Source: G963669295 sp963669295
GTDB taxonomy: Bacteria; Bacteroidota; Bacteroidia; Flavobacteriales_D; CALLUQ01
DNA: 64,000 nucleotides
Assembly (NCBI GenBank): GCA_963669295.1
Contig: OY769938.1
Coordinates: 248,001 to 312,000 of the forward strand
Direction: 5' to 3'
Below are positions 51,299 through 59,609 of the stretch, piece after piece. The position numbers were made by a program, and so were the translations under genes. The stretch's first letter is position 1. Each line of letters opens with the position of its first letter. The notes under the pieces are model-generated. The model did not search any database, was not told the origin of the DNA, and worked only from the letters and a program-made list of their open reading frames with translations.

Positions 51299-52231
51299 TT
51301 AATCGTTATGGTCGTAATCCATGTGCTTGCGTAGGGTGAGTCCGTCGAGCACAGCACTGAGGCGGTAACCCGCAGCAGCTGCACGCGCAGCCGATAGCGT
51401 TTCCATGTTGCTGATATAATCTGCTGGAATTCCTGGAGCATCGCTGGCTTGTAGCGAACCGGGCAGTTTACCTTTGAGGTGCACATCGTTAAGGCAGTGG
51501 CGGAAACTCTCCATGCTCCATTCTTTGGGCAAGAAGTTAAGCACTACCTTGTTTTTGGGGGTTGTGCCCATAATTTCATTGGCTTGATCCATCGCTGCTT
51601 TTAAGTCGCTACTACGCCCTAACGAGCCATCCCATAGCGAGTGCAAGCGCACCCCACCAGTGCCGGGGTTCACATAAAAGAGGTTGCCTCCAGCATCGCC
51701 CTTAGGCACCAATTCGTTAAACAACGAACCGCAATGCAACGGTTGGTGCACATCGCCAATCAGGTGAATTACCCAGGCCATGTACATGGCACGCACCTCG
51801 TTGGTAAGTGTTGGGTCGTTGGCCCTTTCCGAGCAATGTTCAATGGCCCATACCACGCTGGGCTCTTCCTTGGGCAAGCCCGTTTCGTGGTTGCGCGGAA
51901 ATTGAATTTTATAGGTAATGTAATGCCACTCGGGGCGGTGAAATTTATGATTGGGGTTCTCTTCTCCACGAATTTCATCGGGCCACACACTGGCTTTCAG
52001 CATCAAAAAAGCGCCCAGTTCCATTGGTTCAGACAAGGCTTCATATTCGGCCTTCCAGTTGGCGAGGTATTCGGGGTGGTAGGTGAGCAAGTCGGTCATT
52101 CCGGCTTTTTGATCATCGTTCAATTGTGCGTAAGCTATGGCAGCAACAATTCGATGACCATGCGCATTCCATGCTTGTACAGAGGAGGCCAACAATACCA
52201 GGGCCAGTAAGGTCAAAATTTTGGTTTTCAT
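51299..52231 (-). CDS. S1/P1-family single-strand nuclease
   Basis: 310 residues from ATG 52231. Signal peptide ILTLLALVLLASSVQA leaves a mature N-terminal Trp (WNAHGH), as required for S1/P1 nucleases whose Trp1 amine and carbonyl bind zinc. Zinc ligands: W1 and HGH, RPEWHYITY, WVIHLIGDVHQPLH, and HSLWDGSLG. It cleaves single-stranded RNA or DNA and has 3'-nucleotidase activity, in the periplasm. An upstream in-frame ATG (52303) would add 24 residues without a membrane or signal reason and is rejected. Monocistronic. Confidence 0.94.
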   Translation of the reverse strand: MKTKILTLLALVLLASSVQAWNAHGHRIVAAIAYAQLNDDQKAGMTDLLTYHPEYLANWKAEYEALSEPMELGAFLMLKASVWPDEIRGEENPNHKFHRPEWHYITYKIQFPRNHETGLPKEEPSVVWAIEHCSERANDPTLTNEVRAMYMAWVIHLIGDVHQPLHCGSLFNELVPKGDAGGNLFYVNPGTGGVRLHSLWDGSLGRSSDLKAAMDQANEIMGTTPKNKVVLNFLPKEWSMESFRHCLNDVHLKGKLPGSLQASDAPGIPADYISNMETLSAARAAAAGYRLSAVLDGLTLRKHMDYDHND

Positions 52232-52312
52232 AAGAAGCAGTTTAGCAGATTTTCTTTTGATTGCGCCATGAAGATAGTAGATTTTTGGGAAAAGTGGTAG
52301 CATCTGAAATCA

Positions 52313-52340
52313 AAAAAACCGGTATAACAAAGTATACCGG
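52313..52340 (-). terminator. Intrinsic terminator of the acidic-protein gene
   Basis: Read on the minus strand: CCGGTATA / TATACCGG stem, 6-nt loop, then TTTTTTT. A second small hairpin (AGGGC AAAAA GCCCT, 52356-52370) lies between it and the stop at 52382. Confidence 0.8.
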
Positions 52341-52381
52341 CTTTTGAATTTACTCAGGGCAAAAAGCCCTTATTCATTCCC

Positions 52382-52729
52382 CTATTCCGCAGGATCATCT
52401 ACATCAGGAGCATTCATATCAGCTCCATGATTTTCTGCTTCCGGAGGAGCAGTAGGGGGATTATCCAGCCCAGCTTTAATAGCAGCATCTATTTCTTCTT
52501 GTGTCATGTTCACATCTGGCATTTCAACCACATGCGATTTAGCATCGTTATACATGTCTTCTGTAACGTGCTCAGGCTCTTGTGCCTGTGCTACTAAATC
52601 TGCCTCAGCTACAGGAGCTGGGTCTTCCATGGTATCTAGTTCTTTTAAAAAAGCGTCTTTTAATTCTTGAGAAGGGAGACTTTCCAGGATTTGATCTTTA
52701 TTGTCGATCAAGCTTTGTTTCATGCTCAT
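52382..52729 (-). CDS. Small acidic protein of unknown function
   Basis: 115 residues, strongly acidic (runs such as DTMEDPAPVAEADLVAQAQ, EEIDAAIKAGLDNPPTAPPE, ending NAPDVDDPAE). The N-terminus (MSMKQSLIDNKDQILESLPS) is amphipathic. No signal peptide, membrane helix or known domain; much of it is probably disordered. ATG start (52729 or the Met at position 3). A terminator follows its stop. Unrecognised; kept because of its defined start, stop and terminator and low GC-shadow risk. Confidence 0.55.
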   Translation of the reverse strand: MSMKQSLIDNKDQILESLPSQELKDAFLKELDTMEDPAPVAEADLVAQAQEPEHVTEDMYNDAKSHVVEMPDVNMTQEEIDAAIKAGLDNPPTAPPEAENHGADMNAPDVDDPAE

Positions 52730-53337
52730 GTTATCGATTTTTAGTGGTTAATTAATTCAATGGTACCTAAAAATAGTAAAAATGAATGGATTTTGGGAAT
52801 GGGGAGGGTATTATTTGGTGAAGGAAGTGGGAAAGGGTTGATAGTGAGCGTGGAGCGGGAGTAAGTAGCATGCAGTAGATAGAAGATAGTATATAGGAAA
52901 TGGTTAATGGAAAATGTAGGGAATGCAGGTAGGATTGATGGGTAAGGAGGAACGTGAGGGGTGTGTTCCCTTCGACATCCCGATAGCTATCGGACAGCTA
53001 GACTCCTGCCTGCGCAGGAGTGGGTGATGAGGGGAGAGGTGATGGACGTGTTAAAGACTGGGAAATGAAGATTGCGGGTGTCGTCATTACAAGAAGTGCC
53101 CGCTTATAGCGGGACGACGAAGTAAGCTCCCAAGGCATGTATGGCTTTGATGAGGGAATTAGAGGGGGTGCCTCCGCAGGAGTGAAAAGGGAGTGGATGA
53201 ATGCTGATCTGCCTGAGGCGACGGCAAGGCAAGTTATATTCCACCAAAAAAGCCCCTTGCAATGCAAGAGGCTTTCAATATCGTGTTGGTAGTTATCGCT
53301 ACTAGATTCCAAAACAAGTTCGGAACGACAGCAGCAA
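52730..53337. other. Intergenic mosaic of REP-like palindromes between the acidic gene and nqrF
   Basis: No gene. Purine-rich filler, then a cluster of palindromes: CCCGATAGCTATCGG (52978-52992), ACTCCTGCCTGCGCAGGAGT (53002-53021), the 55-bp element 53082-53136, and TGATCTGCCTGAGGCG (53205-53220). Such REP-like units are typical intergenic debris in this phylum. A 119-codon open frame through the region on the minus strand is judged spurious. Confidence 0.65.
53082..53136 (+). repeat. REP-like dispersed element, copy B
   Basis: 55 bp, CGTCATTACAAGAAG ... CCGCTTATAGCGGG ... ACGAAGTAAGCTCCC then AAGGC. Matches copy A at 44559-44612 with a few substitutions in the hairpin and tail. Confidence 0.75.
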
Positions 53338-54633
53338 TTACCCACCAAAATCGTCAAAGGCTACATTCTCTGGCGGAATGCCCCAGTCGTCACACATTTT
53401 TAGTACCGCCTGGTTCATGAGCGGAGGGCCACAGAAGTATACCTCAATGTCTTCAGGTGCTTCGTGGTGTGCCAACTGGTGATCCATTACTGCCTGGTGT
53501 ACAAATCCTAAAAAGCCATCGCCTTCAGGATCGTCCATGCTTTTCTTTTCTACCCAATTATCACTTTCTAATGGTTCCGACAATACCATGTAGAACTTAA
53601 AGTTGGGAAAGTCTTTTTCCAAATCGCGGAAGTAGTGGATGTAAAACAGCTCAGCCCGCGAACGGCCACCATACCAATAGGTTACTTTTCTACCGGTTTT
53701 CAAGGTCTTGAACAACTCGTACAAGTGCGAACGCATCGGTGCCATACCTGCACCACCACCAATGTACAACATCTCTGCATCGGTTTCTTTAATGAAGAAT
53801 TCTCCATAAGGGCCCGATACCATCACTTTATCACCTTCTTTACAGTTAAAAATATACGAAGAAGCTACACCAGGATTTACTTTCATCCAATCGTTGCGCT
53901 TGCGGTCCCATGGTGGGGTAGCTACACGAACGTTCAGCATGATGTTTCTTCCCTCAGCAGGGTAAGAAGCCATCGAATAAGCACGAACCACTTCTTCATC
54001 GTTCTTCATCACCAATGGCCACAAGCCAAACTTGTCCCAATCGGCTTTAAACTTATCGGGCTCACCCGGATGATCGGTAGGGTGGGCAGTAATATCCATT
54101 TCAGAGTAAGGCACAGTGCAAGCAGGTATCTTAATTTGAATGTATCCTCCTGCTTTGTAGTCCATGTCTTCAGGAATTTCTACGATAAACTCCTTAATAA
54201 ACGTGGCCACATTGTAGTTCGAAGTTACTGTTGCTTCCCACTCTTTAATGCCCATGATTTCCTCTTCGAGGTGGATCTCCATGTTTTCTTTCACCTTCAC
54301 CTGGCAGCCTAAGCGCCAGTTATCGGCAATTTCTTTCCTGGAAAAGTGAGGCTTTTCGGTAGGCAAAATTTCGCCACCACCTGAAATCACCTGGCAGGTA
54401 CATTGTACACAAGTACCACCGCCACCACAAGCAGAAGGCAAGAAAATGCCTTTGTCGCCCAAAGTAGCCAACAGTGTTCCACCACCGTCTACTTCCAGCT
54501 CCTCATCGCCGTTAATGGTGATGGTAATCTTTCCGCTAGGCGTTAGCTTGGCCTTGGCAAATAAGAGCAGTCCTACCAATAGTAGTACTACTATTAAGAA
54601 AACAATAATGGTAATGATGATCGTAGTTCCCAT
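53338..54633 (-). CDS. nqrF: Na+-translocating NADH:quinone reductase subunit F
   Basis: 431 residues. N-terminal anchor helix 4-26. A plant-type [2Fe-2S] ferredoxin domain with cysteines C69, C75, C78 and C110 (PSACGGGGTCVQCTCQV, then WRLGCQVKV). FAD domain with RAYSMASYP and a NADH-binding domain (GGGAGMAPMRSHLYEL; EVYFCGPPLMNQAVLKM). It oxidises NADH and passes electrons through FAD and the Fe-S cluster to the membrane flavins. Last gene of the operon, set apart from nqrE by 137 bp containing REP-like elements, unlike the short gaps upstream. ATG start. Confidence 0.98.
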   Translation of the reverse strand: MGTTIIITIIVFLIVVLLLVGLLLFAKAKLTPSGKITITINGDEELEVDGGGTLLATLGDKGIFLPSACGGGGTCVQCTCQVISGGGEILPTEKPHFSRKEIADNWRLGCQVKVKENMEIHLEEEIMGIKEWEATVTSNYNVATFIKEFIVEIPEDMDYKAGGYIQIKIPACTVPYSEMDITAHPTDHPGEPDKFKADWDKFGLWPLVMKNDEEVVRAYSMASYPAEGRNIMLNVRVATPPWDRKRNDWMKVNPGVASSYIFNCKEGDKVMVSGPYGEFFIKETDAEMLYIGGGAGMAPMRSHLYELFKTLKTGRKVTYWYGGRSRAELFYIHYFRDLEKDFPNFKFYMVLSEPLESDNWVEKKSMDDPEGDGFLGFVHQAVMDHQLAHHEAPEDIEVYFCGPPLMNQAVLKMCDDWGIPPENVAFDDFGG

Positions 54634-54670
54634 TGATCTTTGTTTTTATTCTTGTTGTTCCCACCTACTC

Positions 54671-54684
54671 TTCGACAAGCTCAG
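54671..54684 (+). repeat. Dispersed TTCGACAAGCTCAG element inside the nqr operon
   Basis: 14 bp identical to 44483-44496. Together with 54723-54748 it fills the nqrE-nqrF gap. Confidence 0.55.
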
Positions 54685-54722
54685 ACTAACGGTGGGTAAA
54701 TTTTCTTTTTGCTTTGCTACTG

Positions 54723-54748
54723 TCATCCCGTCCGCCTCAGGCGGATCA
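54723..54748 (-). repeat. REP-like element, copy 2 (within nqr operon)
   Basis: 26 bp, with the palindromic core TCCGCCTCAGGCGGA. In reverse complement it matches the terminator-loop copy at 32690-32715 at 23 of 26 bases. Confidence 0.7.
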
Positions 54749-54770
54749 AGATCTTAGCAAACGATTCAAA

Positions 54771-55385
54771 CTATAATTTAACTCCCATAAAGCTCATGAA
54801 GGCAATCCCCATCAAACCAGTGATGATGAAGGTAATGCCCAACCCACGCAGTGGAGCCGGTACGTGCGAGTACCTAATTTTTTCGCGGATGGCAGCAATG
54901 GCCACAATGGCCAACAACCAACCCACACCCGATCCAAGGCCAAACATACTGGCTTCGCCAATGTTGGCATACTGACGTTCTTGCATGAACAAGGCACCCC
55001 CCAAAATAGAGCAGTTTACCGCAATCAGTGGCAAGAAAATTCCGAGTGCACCATACAGTGCCGGGGCAAATTTCTCTACCACCATTTCTACCAACTGTAC
55101 CATCGATGCAATAACAGCGATGAACATGATAAAGCTCAAGAAGCTCAAATCGATGTTGGCATACTCAGCGCCTAACCACGAAAGGGCACCTTCTTTCAAT
55201 ACATAGTTTTCTAACAGGTAGTTGATCGGAACGGTAATGCCCAATACAAAGATTACGGCAAACCCCAACCCTACGGCTGTTTTTACGGTTTTAGAAACCG
55301 CCAGGTAAGAACACATGCCTAAGAAGTAGGCAAAAATCATGTTCTCAATAAAAATTCCTTTAACGAATATATTTACGTATTCCAT
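54771..55385 (-). CDS. nqrE: Na+-translocating NADH:quinone reductase subunit E
   Basis: 204 residues, six transmembrane helices. The conserved cysteines that hold the intramembrane Fe centre with NqrD are present: LGMCSYLAVSKT and LIAVNCSILGGALFM. The protein begins with the typical NqrE N-terminus (YVNIFVKGIFIENMIFAYFL) and ends IAFMSFMGVKL. In the pump it shuttles electrons between the 2Fe-2S of NqrF and FMN of NqrC. ATG start; 12 bp after the nqrD stop. Confidence 0.98.
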   Translation of the reverse strand: MEYVNIFVKGIFIENMIFAYFLGMCSYLAVSKTVKTAVGLGFAVIFVLGITVPINYLLENYVLKEGALSWLGAEYANIDLSFLSFIMFIAVIASMVQLVEMVVEKFAPALYGALGIFLPLIAVNCSILGGALFMQERQYANIGEASMFGLGSGVGWLLAIVAIAAIREKIRYSHVPAPLRGLGITFIITGLMGIAFMSFMGVKL

Positions 55386-55397
55386 GCTGGTAATTTT

Positions 55398-56084
55398 CTA
55401 GTGTTCTTCGATCAACTCTTTGTTTCTACTACGCTGTATCCATATAATGATGCCTACAATCACCAAAGCCATTGGAGGCAAAATCATCATGTTGTTATGC
55501 ATGTACCAACCACCGTTGGCTACCATCCACGAATCGGGAATGATTTGAATGCCCCAAATGGCACCCGAGCCAAAGAACTCGCGGAAGAAGGCTACTACTA
55601 ACAAAATCCATGCGTATCCCATGGCGTTGCCAATAGCATCTAAAAACGAAGGCCAAAGCTTGTTGCCCAGGGCAAACGCTTCTAAACGTCCCATAATAAT
55701 ACAGTTGGTAATGATCAACCCTACGAATACCGATAGCTGTTTACTTACGTCGTATACATAGGCTTTCAGCACCTGATCTACCAAAATTACCAACGCTGCT
55801 ACTACCACCAACTGCACAATAATTCTTACCCTACCAGGAATCATGTTGCGCAACGCTGAAATAATAAGGTTACCACCAATCATTACCGCCAATACCGACA
55901 ACGACATGATAAAGGCATTCTCCACCTTTACGGTAATGGCCAGGGCCGAGCAAATTCCCAATACCTGAATGGTAATGGGGTTCGAGTCCGTTAACGGATC
56001 GGTAATGAGTCGTTTGTTCTTTTTCGAGAATAAAGGCTCCTTAGGAGCTTTTTGCTTTACCTCGGTAGTTGCTTCAGTACTCAT
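55398..56084 (-). CDS. nqrD: Na+-translocating NADH:quinone reductase subunit D
   Basis: 228 residues. The cytoplasmic N-terminus is followed by six helices; the two family cysteines are in VLGICSALAITVKVENA and LIITNCIIMGRLEAFAL. Together with the NqrE cysteines they bind the iron centre. The C-terminal segment ends in IIIWIQRSRNKELIEEH. Adjacent to nqrC with a 3-bp gap, all subunits on one transcript. ATG start. Confidence 0.98.
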   Translation of the reverse strand: MSTEATTEVKQKAPKEPLFSKKNKRLITDPLTDSNPITIQVLGICSALAITVKVENAFIMSLSVLAVMIGGNLIISALRNMIPGRVRIIVQLVVVAALVILVDQVLKAYVYDVSKQLSVFVGLIITNCIIMGRLEAFALGNKLWPSFLDAIGNAMGYAWILLVVAFFREFFGSGAIWGIQIIPDSWMVANGGWYMHNNMMILPPMALVIVGIIIWIQRSRNKELIEEH

Positions 56085-56087
56085 AGT

Positions 56088-56822
56088 TTATTGTTTGTTA
56101 AAGTACTTGTAGTACGTTTCTAAAGATCGGTTCAACATCTCTCCTACTCCATCGCTGGTAATGGTTCCACCAGTAATGGCATCTACACCGTGTTTGTTGT
56201 CGGGGCCAGCGCCACCTTTAACTACACCAATGGAAACATAGTTACCGCCTTCGTCTAAGATCATTTTACCTGGAAACTGATCTTCGAACATGGGCTCCTT
56301 AATTTCAGCACCCAAACCAGGGGTTTCTGTTTTATGATCGAATGTGGCACCAAATACAGTGTTGTAATCGTCTTGCAACGAAACAAACCCCCAAATAGGC
56401 CCCCATAATCCGGTGCCTACCATGGGTGCTACATAATATTGCTTGCCCTCTTTTTCGCAAACAAACAGCGGGTAGTTTCTTTCTTCTTTATCGATCGATT
56501 TGTATTCTTTCTTTACATCGATGTTGAAAGCATCTTCTAAATTCTTAGGGTCGATGTCGCCATCGGTAGCACTAATTTGATTGCCTTCGTAATCGATGAT
56601 GATGCGTTGCTTCACATACTTGCCAAACTCGTCGGGAGCTTTTTCGCGCTCTACCGCTACATTGATGGCGGCCAGAATGTTTTGCATCTTTTCCTGCTTT
56701 TCGTTTTCCTGTTGCAGGGGTTTCAACGTTTGGCTGGTAAATGCCAATGCCACACCTACTACTGCCACCATAACGATGGAGAACATAAAAGTGTAACCGT
56801 TACCGTCTTTATTAATTGCCAT
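56088..56822 (-). CDS. nqrC: Na+-translocating NADH:quinone reductase subunit C
   Basis: 244 residues. One N-terminal transmembrane helix (TFMFSIVMVAVVGVALAFTS) and a periplasmic flavin domain. The FMN-attachment motif is D214-A-I-T-G-G-T220 in VDAITGGTITSDGV (family S/T-G-(A/G)-T), flavinylated by ApbE. The middle part (KQYYVAPMVGTGLWGPIWGF) is typical of NqrC/RnfG FMN domains. ATG start. 3 bp upstream of nqrD, 11 bp after nqrB. Confidence 0.98.
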   Translation of the reverse strand: MAINKDGNGYTFMFSIVMVAVVGVALAFTSQTLKPLQQENEKQEKMQNILAAINVAVEREKAPDEFGKYVKQRIIIDYEGNQISATDGDIDPKNLEDAFNIDVKKEYKSIDKEERNYPLFVCEKEGKQYYVAPMVGTGLWGPIWGFVSLQDDYNTVFGATFDHKTETPGLGAEIKEPMFEDQFPGKMILDEGGNYVSIGVVKGGAGPDNKHGVDAITGGTITSDGVGEMLNRSLETYYKYFNKQ

Positions 56823-56833
56823 TTTATTGAGTA

Positions 56834-58063
56834 TTAAGACGCGGCAGCTGCTGCTGCTTTTAAGCGTTTTTGTCGTCGTTTAACATTGGCTTGAATCACA
56901 TAGTGATCGATCAATGGAGCCATTACATTCATGAACAATATGGCCAGCATAATGCCTTCGGGATAGGCCGGGTTAAACACCCGTATCATGATGCCGAAGA
57001 ATCCGCAGAAAAAGCCATAAATAATTTTACCCGTATTGGTTTGTGCTGCGGTTACCGGATCAGTAGCCATGAACACCATACCAAACATAAAGCCTCCAAT
57101 CATTAATTGGTGCAACGGATCGAGTGCCATAAATTCGTTGACTGCAAAAGCGTTGAAGATGGCTGCCATGGCAAAGCCACCAGCAAACATCGACACCATC
57201 ACCCTCCAGCTGGCTACGCCAACCCATAAGAGGAATACAGCACCCAACAGGATGGCAATTACCGAGGTTTCTCCAATCGAACCAGGAATGGTTCCGAGAA
57301 TGGAGTTATGTAAATCGAAAATGCCTCCTTCGGCAAAGTTGCTTTGAATCATTTCACTGGTGCTGGGGTCGCCTACAGGCTTTCCAACCGCAGTGGCCAA
57401 CTTGCCCAATGCTGTTTCACCGGTGTAACCATCAACAGTAGCCATGCCTTCTGTAGGAATCCATACTGCATTACCCGACATCTTAGTAGGATAAGCAAAG
57501 AATAAAAAGGCACGCGATGTTAATGCTACGTTCAAAATATTCATGCCCGTTCCACCAAATACTTCCTTGCCAATTAGTACCGCAAAAATGGTAGATACTG
57601 CTACCATCCATAAGGGCACATCTACTGGCATAATTAATGGAATCAACATTCCCGATACCAGGAATCCTTCTTGAATGGAGTGCCCGTTTTTAATACAGAA
57701 CACAAACTCAATGGCCAATCCTGAAGCATACGATACAATTACCAATGGCAGTACCCGAATGGCTCCATAAAGGAATTTACCCATGAATTCATCCATCAAA
57801 GGAGCATCCATTCCTACCTGCCCGGTAGCAATGTAATGCTGATGGCCTACGTTCCACATACCGAAAAGCAAACAAGGTACCAATGCCATAATCACCATCA
57901 TCATGGTTCTCTTCAAATCAACACCATCGCGAATGTGCGATCCTAATTTGGTGGTGTGATTAGGCGTAAAGGCAAAAGTATCTACCGCGTCGATCAAAGG
58001 ATAAAACTTTTTATCGCCGTGCTTTTCCTTTAGGTTGTCAAATATTTTTCTTAAAAACTTCAT
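56834..58063 (-). CDS. nqrB: Na+-translocating NADH:quinone reductase subunit B
   Basis: 409 residues, about ten transmembrane helices, carrying the covalent FMN and riboflavin sites and the ion path. The flavinylation region is V210-D-G-Y-T-G-E-T217 in TVDGYTGETALGKL; the residue before Thr is Glu instead of the Ala/Gly of the (S/T)G(A/G)T consensus, an oddity worth checking. The strongly conserved GTIPGSIGETSVIAILLGA and MATDPVTAAQTNTGKIIYG segments are present. C-terminal tail KRRQKRLKAAAAAAS. ATG start; 12 bp after nqrA. Confidence 0.97.
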   Translation of the reverse strand: MKFLRKIFDNLKEKHGDKKFYPLIDAVDTFAFTPNHTTKLGSHIRDGVDLKRTMMMVIMALVPCLLFGMWNVGHQHYIATGQVGMDAPLMDEFMGKFLYGAIRVLPLVIVSYASGLAIEFVFCIKNGHSIQEGFLVSGMLIPLIMPVDVPLWMVAVSTIFAVLIGKEVFGGTGMNILNVALTSRAFLFFAYPTKMSGNAVWIPTEGMATVDGYTGETALGKLATAVGKPVGDPSTSEMIQSNFAEGGIFDLHNSILGTIPGSIGETSVIAILLGAVFLLWVGVASWRVMVSMFAGGFAMAAIFNAFAVNEFMALDPLHQLMIGGFMFGMVFMATDPVTAAQTNTGKIIYGFFCGFFGIMIRVFNPAYPEGIMLAILFMNVMAPLIDHYVIQANVKRRQKRLKAAAAAAS

Positions 58064-58075
58064 CGCAGTTTTTTG

Positions 58076-59443
58076 TTACATACATTCTTCCTTAATGACA
58101 TCCAGGCCGTCGCGAACTACTTTCTGCACATTGATTTTAGAGGTGCATACATATTCGCAAAGGGCAAAATCTTCGGGTGCCACTTCGTAAATTCCAAGGT
58201 TTTCCATTTCCTCAATATCGTTTATCATGATCGATTTGATCAATTGAACTGGGTAGATATCAAAAGGAAAAACCTTGTCGTATTGTCCGGTCATTACAAA
58301 AGCGCGCTCTTCACCGTTGGTATTGGTATCTAACCGCCACTTTTTGCTTTTCGGCATCATCCATGTAGGGAAGGTGCGCGACGCAGAAAACTTATCGAAT
58401 CCTGGTCCCATCCATCCTTTGGTGGCTACAAACTTGTACTCATCGCCTTCAGGCAATACGGTAGCTTGTGTGTCGTAAAAGCCAATGTACCCTTCAGCAT
58501 CAATGCTAGTACCTGTTAATGGCGAACCACTAATGTAGCGCAAGTTGCCGTCTTCCACATTGCCTGCTACCAGGTTCTTAATGCTGGCTCCAACCACTGT
58601 TTTGTAGTACTTAGGGTGCTTTACCTCCGAACCGGTTAATGCTATTACCCTCGAAAGGTCGAGCTTACCTTGTTGGAAGAAACGTCCGATGGCCAACACA
58701 TCTTGCGGATACAGGTACCATACCACTTCGCCCTTGTTAATAGGGTCGGCATGGTGGATTTGCACACCTACATTACCTGCGGGGTGTGGTCCGGCAAAAG
58801 AATTGACTTGAACATTCTTCGAGTTGGTAAACACCTTCGAGCTGCCCTGCCCGGCACGTACATTCAAATGTACCTTACCAGTGGTCAACTTCGCAACAGC
58901 ATCCAATCCAGCTTGAAACTCTTCCCCATGGCCATGCAACACAAAATCGTTGTCAGGAGCCAGTGGCGACGAATCGAATGCCGAAATAAAAATCGACTTA
59001 GGCATCTCTTCAGGGTTGGCTACCACTGCCAACGGCCGCTGGCGAATGAAAGGCCACAACCCCGACTGCAACAAAGCATCGATGATGTCTTCGCGACTTA
59101 AATCGGTCGGATTGGCTTGTTTAAATGTTTCGTATTGAGTTTCCTTATCGGCTAAAATTTTAACCTCAAGGATTCTTCTTTTTTCACCTCGCTTGATCTC
59201 AACCACCTCTCCACTTACTGGAGCAGTATAAATAATCTTGGGGTTGTACTTGTCATGGAAAATAGGAGAGCCGGCTTTCACCTCTTCGCCTACTTTAACC
59301 ATCATCTTGGGTACTAATCCATGAAAATCCGGTGGCTTGATCGCATAAGTTTCGGAAGGGTCGGCAGTAGCATAAACTTTGTCTGCTTCTCCCTGTAACC
59401 TGATGTTGAGCCCCTTCCTAATTTTGAAAGACTTAGACGACAT
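58076..59443 (-). CDS. nqrA: Na+-translocating NADH:quinone reductase subunit A
   Basis: 455 residues. Cytoplasmic quinone-interacting subunit. Starts SFKIRKGLNIRLQGEADK and carries the NqrA biotin/lipoyl-like SLBB domain (YKAIKPPDFHGLVPKMMVKV, GEEVKAGSPIFHDKYNPKII) and Rossmann-like core (PKSIFISAFDSSPLAPDND, YLYPQDVLAIGRFFQQGKLD, VALTGSEVKHPKYYK). First gene of the operon; promoter ahead (TTG-N18-TAACTTTG). ATG start at 59443; leader about 30 nt. Confidence 0.97.
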   Translation of the reverse strand: MSSKSFKIRKGLNIRLQGEADKVYATADPSETYAIKPPDFHGLVPKMMVKVGEEVKAGSPIFHDKYNPKIIYTAPVSGEVVEIKRGEKRRILEVKILADKETQYETFKQANPTDLSREDIIDALLQSGLWPFIRQRPLAVVANPEEMPKSIFISAFDSSPLAPDNDFVLHGHGEEFQAGLDAVAKLTTGKVHLNVRAGQGSSKVFTNSKNVQVNSFAGPHPAGNVGVQIHHADPINKGEVVWYLYPQDVLAIGRFFQQGKLDLSRVIALTGSEVKHPKYYKTVVGASIKNLVAGNVEDGNLRYISGSPLTGTSIDAEGYIGFYDTQATVLPEGDEYKFVATKGWMGPGFDKFSASRTFPTWMMPKSKKWRLDTNTNGEERAFVMTGQYDKVFPFDIYPVQLIKSIMINDIEEMENLGIYEVAPEDFALCEYVCTSKINVQKVVRDGLDVIKEECM

Positions 59444-59477
59444 AATAGAATAGGAAAAACGTTAGTTTTTAGAAGGG

Positions 59478-59506
59478 CAAAGTTATCATTTTGTTTCAGC
59501 TTGCAA
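59478..59506 (-). promoter_or_regulatory. Core promoter of the nqr operon
   Basis: On the minus strand TTG (59506-59504), 18 bp, then TAACTTTG (59485-59478): a full match to the Bacteroidota consensus, 34 bp before nqrA's ATG. The best promoter in the window. Confidence 0.72.
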
Positions 59507-59538
59507 ATGTTTTTTACCCATTTTTTAGATAAACCAGT

Positions 59539-59546
59539 TATTTTTG
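59539..59546 (+). promoter_or_regulatory. -7 element TATTTTTG of the plug gene
   Basis: Perfect TAnnTTTG 63 bp before the plug protein ATG, in the divergent nqr/plug intergenic region. No -33 TTG at the normal spacing. Confidence 0.4.
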
Positions 59547-59609
59547 CCCCTCAATCCAATTTAAATGTTTTCAAACCGTTTGATAATCAACGAAATTGGA
59601 TGATTTGAA

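Noticed and set aside
51641..52210. 189-codon + strand open frame opposite the S1/P1 nuclease
   Set aside because: Antisense shadow of a well-supported enzyme gene; no domain of its own.
52998..53357. 119-codon minus-strand open frame
   Set aside because: Lies in the REP-like palindrome cluster, overlaps the 3' end of nqrF and encodes no recognisable protein.
53635..54312. 225-codon + strand open frame opposite nqrF
   Set aside because: Antisense shadow of nqrF; no recognisable features.
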